Source of the DNA: Bradyrhizobium agreste
GTDB lineage: Bacteria; Pseudomonadota; Alphaproteobacteria; Rhizobiales; Xanthobacteraceae
DNA: 64,000 nucleotides
Assembly: GCF_016031625.1 (NCBI RefSeq)
Contig: NZ_JACCHP010000027.1
Span: forward strand, 20,113-84,112
Direction: 5' to 3'
A model generated the notes under the pieces. The model searched no databases. It had not been told where the DNA came from and saw nothing but the letters and a program-made list of their open reading frames with translations. Position numbers and translations under genes: made by a program. Numbering within the stretch: the first letter of the stretch is position 1; every line of letters begins with the position of its first letter. Of the stretch, positions 49,734 to 58,061 are shown piece after piece.

Positions 49734-50561
49734 CTACTGGACGGTGAACGGAACGCCGGGGACCGAGTCGGGGAAGACCGGGACCGGGACCTTCATCCAT
49801 TTGGCGTAGAAACTGGCCAACTTGCCGTTCGACTTGATCTGGTCGATGAACGTGTTGGCCGTCTCATTCCACTCCTTGTCTCCCAGGCGCGTGCACGCCC
49901 CGTTGTACAAGGCGGTGAAGTGAAGCTTGGGCTCGAAGCCAAGCTCCGGCTTTGCGGCGTTGAGACGCTGCGGATAAAACAGGTTCGCACCGACGGCCTG
50001 GACCTGGCCGGAGAGCAGCGCCTGGATCGTGGCGGCGTCATCGTCGAACCTGCGGATCTCGGTCCCGGACGGGGCATTGTTAGTCACCTGAGTATCCTGC
50101 GTGGAAGACCTGGGAACGCCGATGACGAATTTACCCATGTCGGCATTGCTGTTGATCGGGGTCGCCCGGGCTGCGACCAACGTGATCTCGTTGGCGACAT
50201 AGGGCTTGGAATACTGCACCGCCTTTGCGCGCTCGGGCAGCATGGCCATGGTTGCGAACAGAATGTCGACGCGGCCTGTGGTCAGCGCCGGAATGCGATT
50301 GGCCACCGCCAGCGGGACGAACTCGGCCTTCACGCCGAGATATTCAGCGAAAGCGCGGCCCATGTCGGCATCGATGCCATCCTGCTTTCCCGAGCTATCG
50401 ACATAGCCCCAGGGAGGATTGTCGCCCTGAATGCCGATGACGACGACGCCCTTCTTCTTCACGTCTTCCAACGTGCCGGCCTGCGATTTGCCTGCGATGG
50501 CGATAGCCGCCAATGCCAGCAGCGCGATGCCAAGCTGGCGACGGTTGGGTGAAAACAACAT
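49734..50561 (-). CDS. Polar amino acid-type ABC substrate-binding protein
   Basis: The 275-residue periplasmic protein (SBP_bac_3) has a signal peptide (GIALLALAAIAIAGKSQAGT). The mature part has VVVIGIQGDNPPWGYVDSSG, DADMGRAFAEYLGVKAEFVP and RIPALTTGRVDILFATMAML. A substrate-contact region PERAKAVQYSKPYVANEITL also matches. The conserved Asp that binds the alpha-amino group in true amino acid binders lies near VDILFAT...DDDAATIQ, but ligand cannot be read from sequence. The gene is followed by its ATPase and preceded by two permease genes. Confidence 0.9.
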   Translation of the reverse strand: MLFSPNRRQLGIALLALAAIAIAGKSQAGTLEDVKKKGVVVIGIQGDNPPWGYVDSSGKQDGIDADMGRAFAEYLGVKAEFVPLAVANRIPALTTGRVDILFATMAMLPERAKAVQYSKPYVANEITLVAARATPINSNADMGKFVIGVPRSSTQDTQVTNNAPSGTEIRRFDDDAATIQALLSGQVQAVGANLFYPQRLNAAKPELGFEPKLHFTALYNGACTRLGDKEWNETANTFIDQIKSNGKLASFYAKWMKVPVPVFPDSVPGVPFTVQ

Positions 50562-50612
50562 GAGTATCTCCTCCTGGTGATGGCTGTTTGTGATTGAGCA
50601 GGTGCGCCGTTC

Positions 50613-51269
50613 CTACCTTTGACTGGCCAGGGCGAGCCTGGCCTCCATCCGGCTGCCCCACCACGAGAGTGGCCAGCAGAGGATGAAGTACATCGCGCCG
50701 ACCACGCCGAAGACGAGCAACGGCTGGAAGGTCTGGTTCGATACGATCTGACCGGCGCGGGCGAGTTCGATGAAGCCGACGATGGCAGCGAGCGAAGTGC
50801 CCTTGATGAGCTGCACGAGATAGCCGATGGTCGCCGGCAGCGAGATGCGGATCGCCTGCGGCATCACGATGTCGCGCATGCGGGACGAATAGTGCAGTCC
50901 AAGCGCCATCGCCGCCTCGGTCTGGCCGCGCGGCACGGCCTGTATCGCGCCACGCCAGATCTCGCCAAGGAAGGCGGAGGCATTCACGGTGAAACCGATC
51001 GCCACCGCAACGAAGGCGTCGAGCTTCAGCCCGGTCAGCGCCAATCCGTAATACACGACGAAGAGCTGCAGCAGCAGCGGCGTGCCCTGGAATATCCCGA
51101 TATAGATGCGGGTGATCCATTCCACGCCCTTGTGACCGCAGGTGCGCAGCAATGCGATAGCCAGCCCCGCCGTGCAGCCGCCTACGAAGGCGACCAGCGT
51201 CAGCAGCACGGTCCATTGCAGACCACGCAGCAGGAAGCCGAACTCCGGAAGGCCAAAATGCGGTGCCAT
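50613..51269 (-). CDS. Polar amino acid-type ABC transporter permease 1
   Basis: The 218-residue product is a HisM/GlnP-like membrane subunit with about five helices. It has LLRGLQWTVLLTLVAFVGGC, GIFQGTPLLLQLFVVYYGLA and the EAA-like coupling motif EAAMALGLHYSSRMRDIVMP followed by QAIRISLPATIGYLVQLIKG. It is complete. The paralogous permease starts 331 bases upstream and the pair is separated by 10 bases. Together they should form a heterodimeric channel. Confidence 0.9.
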   Translation of the reverse strand: MAPHFGLPEFGFLLRGLQWTVLLTLVAFVGGCTAGLAIALLRTCGHKGVEWITRIYIGIFQGTPLLLQLFVVYYGLALTGLKLDAFVAVAIGFTVNASAFLGEIWRGAIQAVPRGQTEAAMALGLHYSSRMRDIVMPQAIRISLPATIGYLVQLIKGTSLAAIVGFIELARAGQIVSNQTFQPLLVFGVVGAMYFILCWPLSWWGSRMEARLALASQR

Positions 51270-51279
51270 GATCTTCCCG

Positions 51280-51948
51280 TCAGCGTGTCGGATATGAGAA
51301 GAAGCGGTGAGAGATGACCGCGAAGCCCAGCATCAACAGCCAGGAGATCGCGAGGTAGAGGAAGGTGACGGAGAAATAGACCTCGAAGCTGCGGAATGTG
51401 TCGCTTTCGATGCGCTGCGCAACCGACGTCAATTCGTAAGCCGATACCGCCGAACAGATCGACGAGGTCAGCGTCAGCATGATGAACTGACCCGTGAGCG
51501 AGGGATAGATCGCGCGAAGCGCTGGCTTGAGCACGATGAACCGGAACACCTGCCCTTTGTGCAGTCCGAGCGCGTAGCCGGCCTCCACCTGTCCTTTGTG
51601 AATAGACTGGACCCCGCCGCGGATGATCTCGATGGCATAGGCGCCGCCATTGACGCCGAGAGCGATGATGGCGGTGACCGTCGGATTGAGCTTCAATCCG
51701 ACGAGCGGCAGGGCGAAGAACAGAAAGAAGATCTGTACCAGGAAAGGTGTATTGCGCACGATCTCGACGAAGCCGATCACGAGAGCACGCAACCAGGCCG
51801 CCCTGGAATCGCGTGCCGCGACGCCGGCGACGCCAATGATCATTGCAAGGGTCATTCCGGCAAGCGCCAGGCCCACCGTACCCGCGCACCCCCACAGCAG
51901 CGCGGGCATCGCATGCCAAACCACCGAGAAATCGAGCGTGTAGCCCAT
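51280..51948 (-). CDS. Polar amino acid-type ABC transporter permease 2
   Basis: The 222-residue product is the second permease of the same importer. It has MPALLWGCAGTVGLALAGMT, VEIVRNTPFLVQIFFLFFAL, and the coupling motif EAGYALGLHKGQVFRFIVLK with PALRAIYPSLTGQFIMLTLT. It is complete with about five helices. The upstream neighbour is the quinate/shikimate dehydrogenase at 52000, 51 bases away, so the transport and enzyme genes are likely co-transcribed. Confidence 0.9.
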   Translation of the reverse strand: MGYTLDFSVVWHAMPALLWGCAGTVGLALAGMTLAMIIGVAGVAARDSRAAWLRALVIGFVEIVRNTPFLVQIFFLFFALPLVGLKLNPTVTAIIALGVNGGAYAIEIIRGGVQSIHKGQVEAGYALGLHKGQVFRFIVLKPALRAIYPSLTGQFIMLTLTSSICSAVSAYELTSVAQRIESDTFRSFEVYFSVTFLYLAISWLLMLGFAVISHRFFSYPTR

Positions 51949-51999
51949 CTTGCGTTTCCTCTCGGGCGTTGTACGTGCCGCTCGCCCATCGGCTGGGTG

Positions 52000-52863
52000 T
52001 CACCCTCCCAGGGATGCAAAGGTGGCGAAGAAGACGTCCGGATCAGGTGAGATGCCCGTGAACAGGCGGAATGCTTCGGTGCCCTGGAAGATCGCCATGC
52101 CTCCGCCATCGACGGTGCGGCAGCCAAGGGCACGCGCCGCGCGCAGCAGTGCGGTTTCCAGTGGGAAGTAGACGATCTCAGCGACCCACAGATCAGGGCG
52201 CAGCAGGGCCGTCGGCAGCGGCGTCCCTGGATACTTGTCCATCCCGATCGGCGTTGCGTTTACAATACCGTCTGCGGTAGCCACGGCTGCGGCGACATCC
52301 TGGCCGGCCGTCAAGCGCCCTTCTGCAAATCGGCGGGACAAGCCGTCGACCACACTCTGCGCCTTGGCCGAGTCGACGTCGATGATGGTCAACTCCCGCA
52401 CGCCGAGCTTCATCAGCGCGAAAGCGACCGCCGCGCCTGCGCCGCCGGCGCCGAATTGGACGACGCGACCGAGCGATGCACCTTGCATGTTGCGGCGAAA
52501 GTTCTCGGCGAAGCCGAACCAGTCGGTGTTGTGGCCGGTCATTCGACCGTTCCTGATGACCACGGTGTTCACGGCGCCCAGCGCCTCCGCGTCAGGCGAA
52601 AGCTCGTCCAGGAGTGGAATGATTGCCTGCTTGCAAGGGTGTGTCACGTTCAACCCGTCAAAGCCCATGCGCCTTGCAGCCGTGAGCAATTCCGGCAACG
52701 CCTCCACACCGAGCTTCAACTCCGCCAGATCGATCTTCTTGTAGAGATAGCGGATGCCCGCGGCGTCAGCGGCCGCTTCATGCATGGGCGGAGTGCGGGA
52801 CGCAGCGATGCCGCCGCCGATCAGGCCGACGAGAAAGCTGGATTTGGGATTCATGCTCGACAT
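52000..52863 (-). CDS. Quinate/shikimate dehydrogenase (QsuD-like AroE family)
   Basis: The 287-residue product is AroE-fold but has GGGIAASRTPPMHEAAADAA at its N-terminus. The SRTP substrate motif is typical of catabolic quinate/shikimate dehydrogenases rather than the SxSP of biosynthetic AroE. Catalytic Lys is in GLNVTHPCKQAIIPLLDELS and the Asp in GHNTDWFGF. The nucleotide fold is QFGAGGAGAAVAFALMKLG. It is NAD(P)-dependent oxidation of quinate and/or shikimate, by family knowledge. A second AroE-like gene lies 6 bases upstream. Confidence 0.87.
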   Translation of the reverse strand: MSSMNPKSSFLVGLIGGGIAASRTPPMHEAAADAAGIRYLYKKIDLAELKLGVEALPELLTAARRMGFDGLNVTHPCKQAIIPLLDELSPDAEALGAVNTVVIRNGRMTGHNTDWFGFAENFRRNMQGASLGRVVQFGAGGAGAAVAFALMKLGVRELTIIDVDSAKAQSVVDGLSRRFAEGRLTAGQDVAAAVATADGIVNATPIGMDKYPGTPLPTALLRPDLWVAEIVYFPLETALLRAARALGCRTVDGGGMAIFQGTEAFRLFTGISPDPDVFFATFASLGG

Positions 52864-52869
52864 CGCCCG

Positions 52870-53697
52870 TCAGCTCAAGGGTACGGTCAGCTCGGCGATG
52901 ACCTGAGCCGTGCCCGGTCGAACGCCGCGCCACCAGGCAAAAGCTTCCGCCGCCTGCTCGACCAGCATGCCGACGCCGTCGGCGAGCTTGGCTACACTTT
53001 CAGCGCGAGCCGCTTGCAGAAAGAGAGTCAGCCCTTTGCCATAGGCGAGTTCGTAGGCCAGCTCCGCACCGCGGAAGACATTGCCGGGAAGCGGCGGCAT
53101 TTCACCTCGCAGGCTGGCCGACGTCGCGTTGACGACGACGTCATAGCCCTCGGCAAGATCGGCCAGTTCGGCATAGCCGCTGACGATCAGGGGACCGCAG
53201 CCGGCAAACTCTTCGGCCAATGCAACAGCCTTCGATAAGGTACGATTGACAAGAACCAGCTCGGACGGCTCCTGGCGCAGGAACGGCAGCAGCGCGCCAC
53301 GCGCTGCTCCTCCGGCGCCGAGCATCAGGACGCGGCGACCGGCCATTTTGACGCCGAGATTGATGGTGATGTCACGCACAAGGCCGATCCCGTCGAAATT
53401 CTCGCCAATGATCCGATCGCCCTGGAACTTCAGGCAGTTTACGGCGCCAGCTCGGTCGGCGCTCTCTGAAAGCTCATTTGCGTAGGCGAAGGCATCGAGC
53501 TTGAACGGGGCGGTGATGTTGAGCCCCTTGGCGCCCTCCGTCCGGAATTGATCAACCCGTTCGCTGAAGCCATTGAGGGGACCCTCGATCGCCTCATAGA
53601 CAAGGTCCTGTCCTGTCATTCTGGCGAAAGTGCCATGGATGAGAGGTGATTTGCTGAAGCCGATCGGATTGCCTATCACCGCGTAACGATCGCTCAT
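52870..53697 (-). CDS. Shikimate dehydrogenase (AroE-like)
   Basis: The 275-residue product has the canonical SDR-like shikimate-dehydrogenase N-terminus RYAVIGNPIGFSKSPLIHGT (SKSP motif), catalytic Lys in GLNITAPFKLDAFAYANELS and Asp in GENFDGIGLVRDI. The nucleotide fold is RVLMLGAGGAARGALLPFLR and the NADP-specificity loop VNRTLSKA is present, which favours NADP. It interconverts 3-dehydroshikimate and shikimate. The two AroE-family genes side by side, with different substrate motifs, suggest successive or alternative hydroaromatic substrates. Confidence 0.9.
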   Translation of the reverse strand: MSDRYAVIGNPIGFSKSPLIHGTFARMTGQDLVYEAIEGPLNGFSERVDQFRTEGAKGLNITAPFKLDAFAYANELSESADRAGAVNCLKFQGDRIIGENFDGIGLVRDITINLGVKMAGRRVLMLGAGGAARGALLPFLRQEPSELVLVNRTLSKAVALAEEFAGCGPLIVSGYAELADLAEGYDVVVNATSASLRGEMPPLPGNVFRGAELAYELAYGKGLTLFLQAARAESVAKLADGVGMLVEQAAEAFAWWRGVRPGTAQVIAELTVPLS

Positions 53698-53700
53698 GGC

Positions 53701-54942
53701 CTACTCCCGCACGGCAGCTTCGTTGTAGAGAACGCCATCGCGCACCATCGCATCGACCGCTTCGGCCGAGAGGCCCAGCGACTCCGCAATCCGGCGGTTG
53801 TCCTGGCCAAGCAGCGGCGCCGGCGTGCGCACCGTGGTGTCGCAATCGGAGAAGCGGAACGGCAGGTTCGGCAACGTCACCTTGCCGAGGACGGGATGCT
53901 CCTGCTCGACCAGCATGCCACGCGCGTGGATCTGCGGATCCCTCACGACTTCTTCGATGGTCTGCACAGGAGCCGACGGCACACCTGCTTCGTCGAGTGC
54001 CGCGAGGCAGGCATCCCGGGACGGCTGCGACAGCGTCCAGTCACGCACGATCGCCATCGCTTCGGTATAATGGGCATTGCGCGCGGCAGGCGTGGCGAAG
54101 CGCTCGTCGGATGCCAACGCGTTGCCGCCGATCAGCGTCGCCAATCGCCGCCACGCATCGTCGACTTGCGCAGCGATGACAAGATTGCCGTCCCTGGCCG
54201 GAAAGACCCCGTAGACGGTCGAGTCCGGCTGACCGCTGCCGGTCTGCTTCGGCAGGTCGGTGCCGCCGGAGAGGAAGTAGCGCTGAACCGCATAGTCATG
54301 CATCGAGACCATGCAGTCGTACAGCGCCAGATCGATATGCTGGCCGCGTCCGGAGGACGCGCGGCCGACCAGCGCGGCATTGATGGCCGCAACGCCATGA
54401 ATTCCGGTGTACATGTCGGCCAACGGCATCCGCAGCAGCGGCGGCGCTTCGCCCGGGGAGCCGAGTTGCGCCAGGGCGCCCGACATCGCCTCCGCGATCA
54501 GGCCGAAGCCCGGACGGTCGGCATAGGGACCGGTGTGGCCATAGGCGGAGACCGAACAGTAGATCAGCTTGGGATTGCGCGCCGACAGCGCCTTGTAACC
54601 GAGCCCGAGGCGCTCGAGTGCGCCGGGGCGGTAGTTCTCGATGAAGACATCGGCGGTGTCGATGAGCTTCATCATCATGTCGAGACCGCGCGTATCGCGC
54701 AGATCGATGCACAATCCCTGCTTGCCCATGTTCTGCTGCAGGAAGTAGCCGGATTGTCCGTCCTTGAAATAGCCATGGGCGCGGCCCGCATCACCTTGCT
54801 TCGGACGCTCCACTTTGATGACTTCCGCACCCATCGCGGCGAGGCAACGGCCCATGAACGGGCCAGCCAGAAAATGGCTGTAGTCGATGACGCGAATGCC
54901 TTTGAGCGGCAGATCTTGGAGCGGCAGATCTTGTGCGGTCAT
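53701..54942 (-). CDS. Class III (CaiB/BaiF) CoA-transferase
   Basis: The 413-residue product has the family start GIRVIDYSHFLAGPFMGRCL, then AAMGAEVIKVERPKQGDAGR, and the catalytic Asp region SGYFLQQNMGKQGLCIDLRD. Further segments are FIENYRPGALERLGLGYKAL and YCSVSAYGHTGPYADRPGFG. It moves CoA between organic acids. The ATG at 54942 overlaps the MaoC stop as ATGA; the longer frame to 55062 lies inside the MaoC gene. The presence of a CoA-transferase beside hydroaromatic dehydrogenases suggests that an acid intermediate is activated as a thioester. Confidence 0.9.
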   Translation of the reverse strand: MTAQDLPLQDLPLKGIRVIDYSHFLAGPFMGRCLAAMGAEVIKVERPKQGDAGRAHGYFKDGQSGYFLQQNMGKQGLCIDLRDTRGLDMMMKLIDTADVFIENYRPGALERLGLGYKALSARNPKLIYCSVSAYGHTGPYADRPGFGLIAEAMSGALAQLGSPGEAPPLLRMPLADMYTGIHGVAAINAALVGRASSGRGQHIDLALYDCMVSMHDYAVQRYFLSGGTDLPKQTGSGQPDSTVYGVFPARDGNLVIAAQVDDAWRRLATLIGGNALASDERFATPAARNAHYTEAMAIVRDWTLSQPSRDACLAALDEAGVPSAPVQTIEEVVRDPQIHARGMLVEQEHPVLGKVTLPNLPFRFSDCDTTVRTPAPLLGQDNRRIAESLGLSAEAVDAMVRDGVLYNEAAVRE

Positions 54943-55409
54943 GCCTGCCCTCCTGCGGAGGAGGTCTTTGGGCGCATCGGAATCATCAGCCGATGCTCGC
55001 CGAGCTGCACCACTTCGCCGCGCTGATTGATCAGCTCCGAGGGCAACACAACGATGCCCCACCCATCACGCTTCGTAGTGCGCATTGAGCCGACGCGGAA
55101 CTTCACGTGCACGGTATCCCCGAGCTTGATCGGCAGCTTGAAATCCCACGTCCAGCCCAGCGACATTCCCGGAAGGAAGCGGTAGTCGGCACGGGTCTTC
55201 AAACCGTCGGCCAGCGACAGACCAAACAGCCCGTGCGCGACGCGCGTGCCGAATGGTGTGGTCCTGGCGTATTCCTCGTCGACGTGGACCGGCGTGAAAT
55301 CACCCGTCAGTTCGGCATAGGCATTTACCATCGCTTCAGTGACCGTCACCGAAGGGGTGACGCATTCGTCACCGACCTTGGCATCGTCCCAATAGCGCTC
55401 GACGGTCAT
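54939..55409 (-). CDS. MaoC-family (hot-dog fold) dehydratase
   Basis: The 156-residue product has the R-hydratase signature VNAYAELTGDFTPVHVDEEY, with Asp and His catalytic residues, then GTRVAHGLFGLSLADGLKTR. It hydrates or dehydrates enoyl-thioesters in the family. It is complete. It is translationally coupled to the CoA-transferase (ATGA overlap), which is consistent with a shared thioester substrate. Confidence 0.88.
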   Translation of the reverse strand: MTVERYWDDAKVGDECVTPSVTVTEAMVNAYAELTGDFTPVHVDEEYARTTPFGTRVAHGLFGLSLADGLKTRADYRFLPGMSLGWTWDFKLPIKLGDTVHVKFRVGSMRTTKRDGWGIVVLPSELINQRGEVVQLGEHRLMIPMRPKTSSAGGQA

Positions 55410-55421
55410 ATCGCGTCTTCC

Positions 55422-55808
55422 TTAGGCTCGTGGATTGATCGCGAGGGCCGCTTCCACGGCGCCTGCTCTGGCTTGCAAGATCTCGACGTTCAGGCCGCCC
55501 GGCAGCTCGAGCCAGTTCGGGCCGGCGGGCAATGCCTTGGCGCCCCAGGCGGCGGCACGGGCGAGCACACCTTCGTAATCGTCAACCATGATGCCGAGAT
55601 GGGCGAGGCGCCCCTCCGGTCCGACGAAATTCGGGTCTTCGATGAGCTGCACGCTTCCGAGCACCCAGACCTGACGCGGGCGCGCACCATCGGCGGGTTG
55701 CTCGTCGCGAATCGCAAGACCAAGCACCTCACGAAAGAAGTCGACGTGACGATCAACGTCCGGCACACGGATCGCGACGTGTTCGACATAAGCGCGGGGC
55801 AACGACAT
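55422..55808 (-). CDS. VOC-family protein (128 aa)
   Basis: The product has a single vicinal-oxygen-chelate fold: AYVEHVAIRVPDVDRHVDFF, the middle GPEGRLAHLGIMVDDYEGVL, and the end NWLELPGGLNVEILQARAGA. Metal-ligand positions His and Glu are present. Members include glyoxalase I, methylmalonyl-CoA epimerase and ring-cleavage dioxygenases; which applies is open. The ATG at 55808 was chosen over 55844, which would overlap the reductase gene. Confidence 0.85.
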   Translation of the reverse strand: MSLPRAYVEHVAIRVPDVDRHVDFFREVLGLAIRDEQPADGARPRQVWVLGSVQLIEDPNFVGPEGRLAHLGIMVDDYEGVLARAAAWGAKALPAGPNWLELPGGLNVEILQARAGAVEAALAINPRA

Positions 55809-55812
55809 CGTC

Positions 55813-56757
55813 TCAGGCCTTTCCTGGATAATCGCTGCGGGCATATTCGAGCCCTTTGATCAGAGCGACGAGGGTAGAATTGACCGGGGTCGGCACGTTG
55901 AGCTTGGCGCCCCAAAGCACGACGGAGCCGTGAATGTAATCGACCTCGGTCAGGTTGCCGGACTGCAAGCTCTGCAACATCGAGGTCTTGAACTCGGGCG
56001 GCAGTCCAGCGGACGCCATCGTCCAGGCACGCCGCGGTTCGGTAATCGAGATCTTGACGCCGGCCGCTTGCGCGACCGCGATGCCCTCAGAGATCGCGGC
56101 GAGCGCGCAATCTTCCAGGATCGGTAGCGAATAGAGGCCGCCATAGGTCAGACCGGTAACGGCGGTAATTCCACCTCCGGCGACGTTGATGAACAACTTG
56201 TCCCACATCGTGCCCAGGATGTTGTCGCTGAGCCGTGTGAGAATACCGGCCTGATTGAAGGTCTCGGAAATTCGCCGTGCGCGTTCCGTCAAGCGTCCAT
56301 CGAGTTCGCCGATGATGGTCTCCTTGCCGATGACCCCGGAGCGAACATGACCGGGGCCGAGCAGCACGCCGCCAACGTAGGTCTTGCCTGCCATGACCCG
56401 ATCACGACCAACTTCGTCCGCAAGGATGTCCTCGTGACCAAGACCGTTTTGGAGCGACATCACAACCGTCTGCGGACCGATGATCGGCGCTGCCGACCGG
56501 ATCGCATCCCGCGTGTGGTAGGACTTGACGAGGACGATGATGAGGTCCGCCACGATGCCGACATGGCTCGCGGAGGTGCAGGCGGAGACCTTCACAACGG
56601 TCTCGGCGTCACCTTCGAGCATCCGGAGACCGCCGGCATTGATCGCGTCGACATGAGCCTGAAACGGATCGATCAACCAAACCTCGGCACCACCGCGCGC
56701 CAGCGTGCCACCGATGGTCGAGCCCAGAGCTCCCGCTCCGACAAAGCAGATCCTCAT
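55813..56757 (-). CDS. 2-dehydropantoate 2-reductase-like oxidoreductase
   Basis: The 314-residue product has the N-terminal Rossmann motif RICFVGAGALGSTIGGTLAR and the ApbA/PanE pattern VVMSLQNGLGHEDILADEVG. The C-terminal domain includes MWDKLFINVAGGGITAVTGL. It reduces a 2-oxo-acid or oxidises a 2-hydroxy-acid. As the first gene of the leftward operon opposite LysR, it is likely a catabolic paralogue and not the pantothenate enzyme. A different KPR-like protein is at 16630. Confidence 0.9.
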   Translation of the reverse strand: MRICFVGAGALGSTIGGTLARGGAEVWLIDPFQAHVDAINAGGLRMLEGDAETVVKVSACTSASHVGIVADLIIVLVKSYHTRDAIRSAAPIIGPQTVVMSLQNGLGHEDILADEVGRDRVMAGKTYVGGVLLGPGHVRSGVIGKETIIGELDGRLTERARRISETFNQAGILTRLSDNILGTMWDKLFINVAGGGITAVTGLTYGGLYSLPILEDCALAAISEGIAVAQAAGVKISITEPRRAWTMASAGLPPEFKTSMLQSLQSGNLTEVDYIHGSVVLWGAKLNVPTPVNSTLVALIKGLEYARSDYPGKA

Positions 56758-56846
56758 CCGAACGCTTCTCCCTCGCCCATTTTGGCGTTGGAAGCGTGCT
56801 AGCAGGCCGCTTTATATTTGGATATGCTATGATCCTTATAACCATT

Positions 56847-56861
56847 ATTGCAAAACGCAAT
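56847..56861. promoter_or_regulatory. Candidate LysR box (T-N11-A dyad) at the divergent LysR promoter
   Basis: ATTGC, five bases, then GCAAT is a perfect dyad that fits the T-N11-A pattern. It overlaps the LysR ATG at 56860 and lies about 86 bases upstream of the reductase gene start at 56757. Such position is usual for autorepression and activation of the divergent operon. The AT-rich region between 56813 and 56860 probably holds both promoters. Confidence 0.4.
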
Positions 56862-57840
56862 GAAGCACCTGGACCTCTCCGAGGCGAACCTTTTGGAGCC
56901 GCGCCTGCTCCGGCTGTTCGACGCATTGTTCACCACCGGCAGCGTCACCAAAGCAGCCGAGAAGCTCGGTCAAAGTCAGCCGACCATTTCCATCTGGCTG
57001 GCGCGCCTGCGAAGGGAGTTGGACGATCCGCTCTTCATCCGGTCGGCGGAAGGAATGCTGCCGACCCCGCGCGCCGAGGCTCTGATCGGCACGGCTCGGC
57101 AGGCGTTGGAGATGCTGCGACGTCTGGCGGAGCTTCGCCCAGAGTTCGATCCGGCGACTGCAAAACGCCGCTTTGTCATCTGCATGACGGATGCGAGCCA
57201 CATCACGCTGCTTCCCGCCATACTCGCCCACGTTCGCCGCGTTGCGCCGGGCATCCGCATCGAGGCAGCGCAGATCGGCGGCGATACACCACGAATGCTG
57301 CAGTCCGGCGAGGCCGATCTGGCGCTTGGCTACATCTCGGATCTCGACGCCGGGCACTTCCAGCAGGCGCTGTTTCCGCAGGATTGGGTCTGCGTGGCGA
57401 ACGCAAACCATGCCCGGATCCACGACCGCATCACCGCAAAGGATTTCAGGCGTGAGGCGCACGTCCTCATTCGCTCCGGCACCGGACATCAATTGCTCGC
57501 GGACGCTCTGAGGGAGCAGCGGATGGTCCTCGACGTTGCGCTTGAGCTGCCGGGCTTTTTGGGACTACCCGCAATCGTCGGGACGACCGATCTGATCGCC
57601 ACCCTTCCACGGCACATCGGCGAAACGCTGGCTCACTATTACGGACTGCGCGTACTCGACTGCCCGCTGGTGATCCGCGGCTTTACGGTGAAGCAATATT
57701 GGCACGCCCGCTTCCATCACGACCCGGCAAGCCAATGGTTGCGTGACGTCTGCGGGGAGCTCTTTCAACAGCAGGAAGTGCGAGGTCTACATCGTTCCGG
57801 TCGGCCGAAGAAACGAAGGCCACGCGATTTGCCATCGTAA
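56860..57840 (+). CDS. LysR-family transcriptional regulator
   Basis: The 326-residue product has an N-terminal winged helix-turn-helix (RLFDALFTTGSVTKAAEKLG, QSQPTISIWLARLRRELDDP) and a NodD/PBP2-like effector domain with FVICMTDASHITLLPAILAH. The C-terminus ends with a basic tail. It is divergent from the hydroaromatic operon, the usual LysR arrangement, so that operon is the likely target. I chose the ATG at 56860; a TTG at 56848 would add four residues and would place the dyad fully in the coding sequence. Confidence 0.9.
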   Translation: MKHLDLSEANLLEPRLLRLFDALFTTGSVTKAAEKLGQSQPTISIWLARLRRELDDPLFIRSAEGMLPTPRAEALIGTARQALEMLRRLAELRPEFDPATAKRRFVICMTDASHITLLPAILAHVRRVAPGIRIEAAQIGGDTPRMLQSGEADLALGYISDLDAGHFQQALFPQDWVCVANANHARIHDRITAKDFRREAHVLIRSGTGHQLLADALREQRMVLDVALELPGFLGLPAIVGTTDLIATLPRHIGETLAHYYGLRVLDCPLVIRGFTVKQYWHARFHHDPASQWLRDVCGELFQQQEVRGLHRSGRPKKRRPRDLPS

Positions 57841-58061
57841 TGGAGCACTTGCTGAGGCTGGCTTTCAACCCTCCTTGCCAAAAGAGAGAAGCTAAACGCC
57901 TGTTTCGCGCGAAAGAGCTGCCGATGTCATGTGCCCGGCCCTCAGCGCCGCGGCAGAGGCCAAGGCAGCTCCCATCGCCTTTGCAGCCGACCAATTCACG
58001 CGAATGTTCAGTGGGCTACCATCTGGAGTGCTAGATCGTAGAAAATCGTACTTTGGCGTAG
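57841..58061. other. Gap between LysR and the tRNA, with a duplicated att-core fragment
   Basis: No gene is supported here. CGTAGAAAATCG occurs twice, at 58037-58048 and 58057-58068, the second overlapping the right attachment-like repeat. The doubled core could come from a second integration event or be an arm site. No integrase frame is present. Confidence 0.5.
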
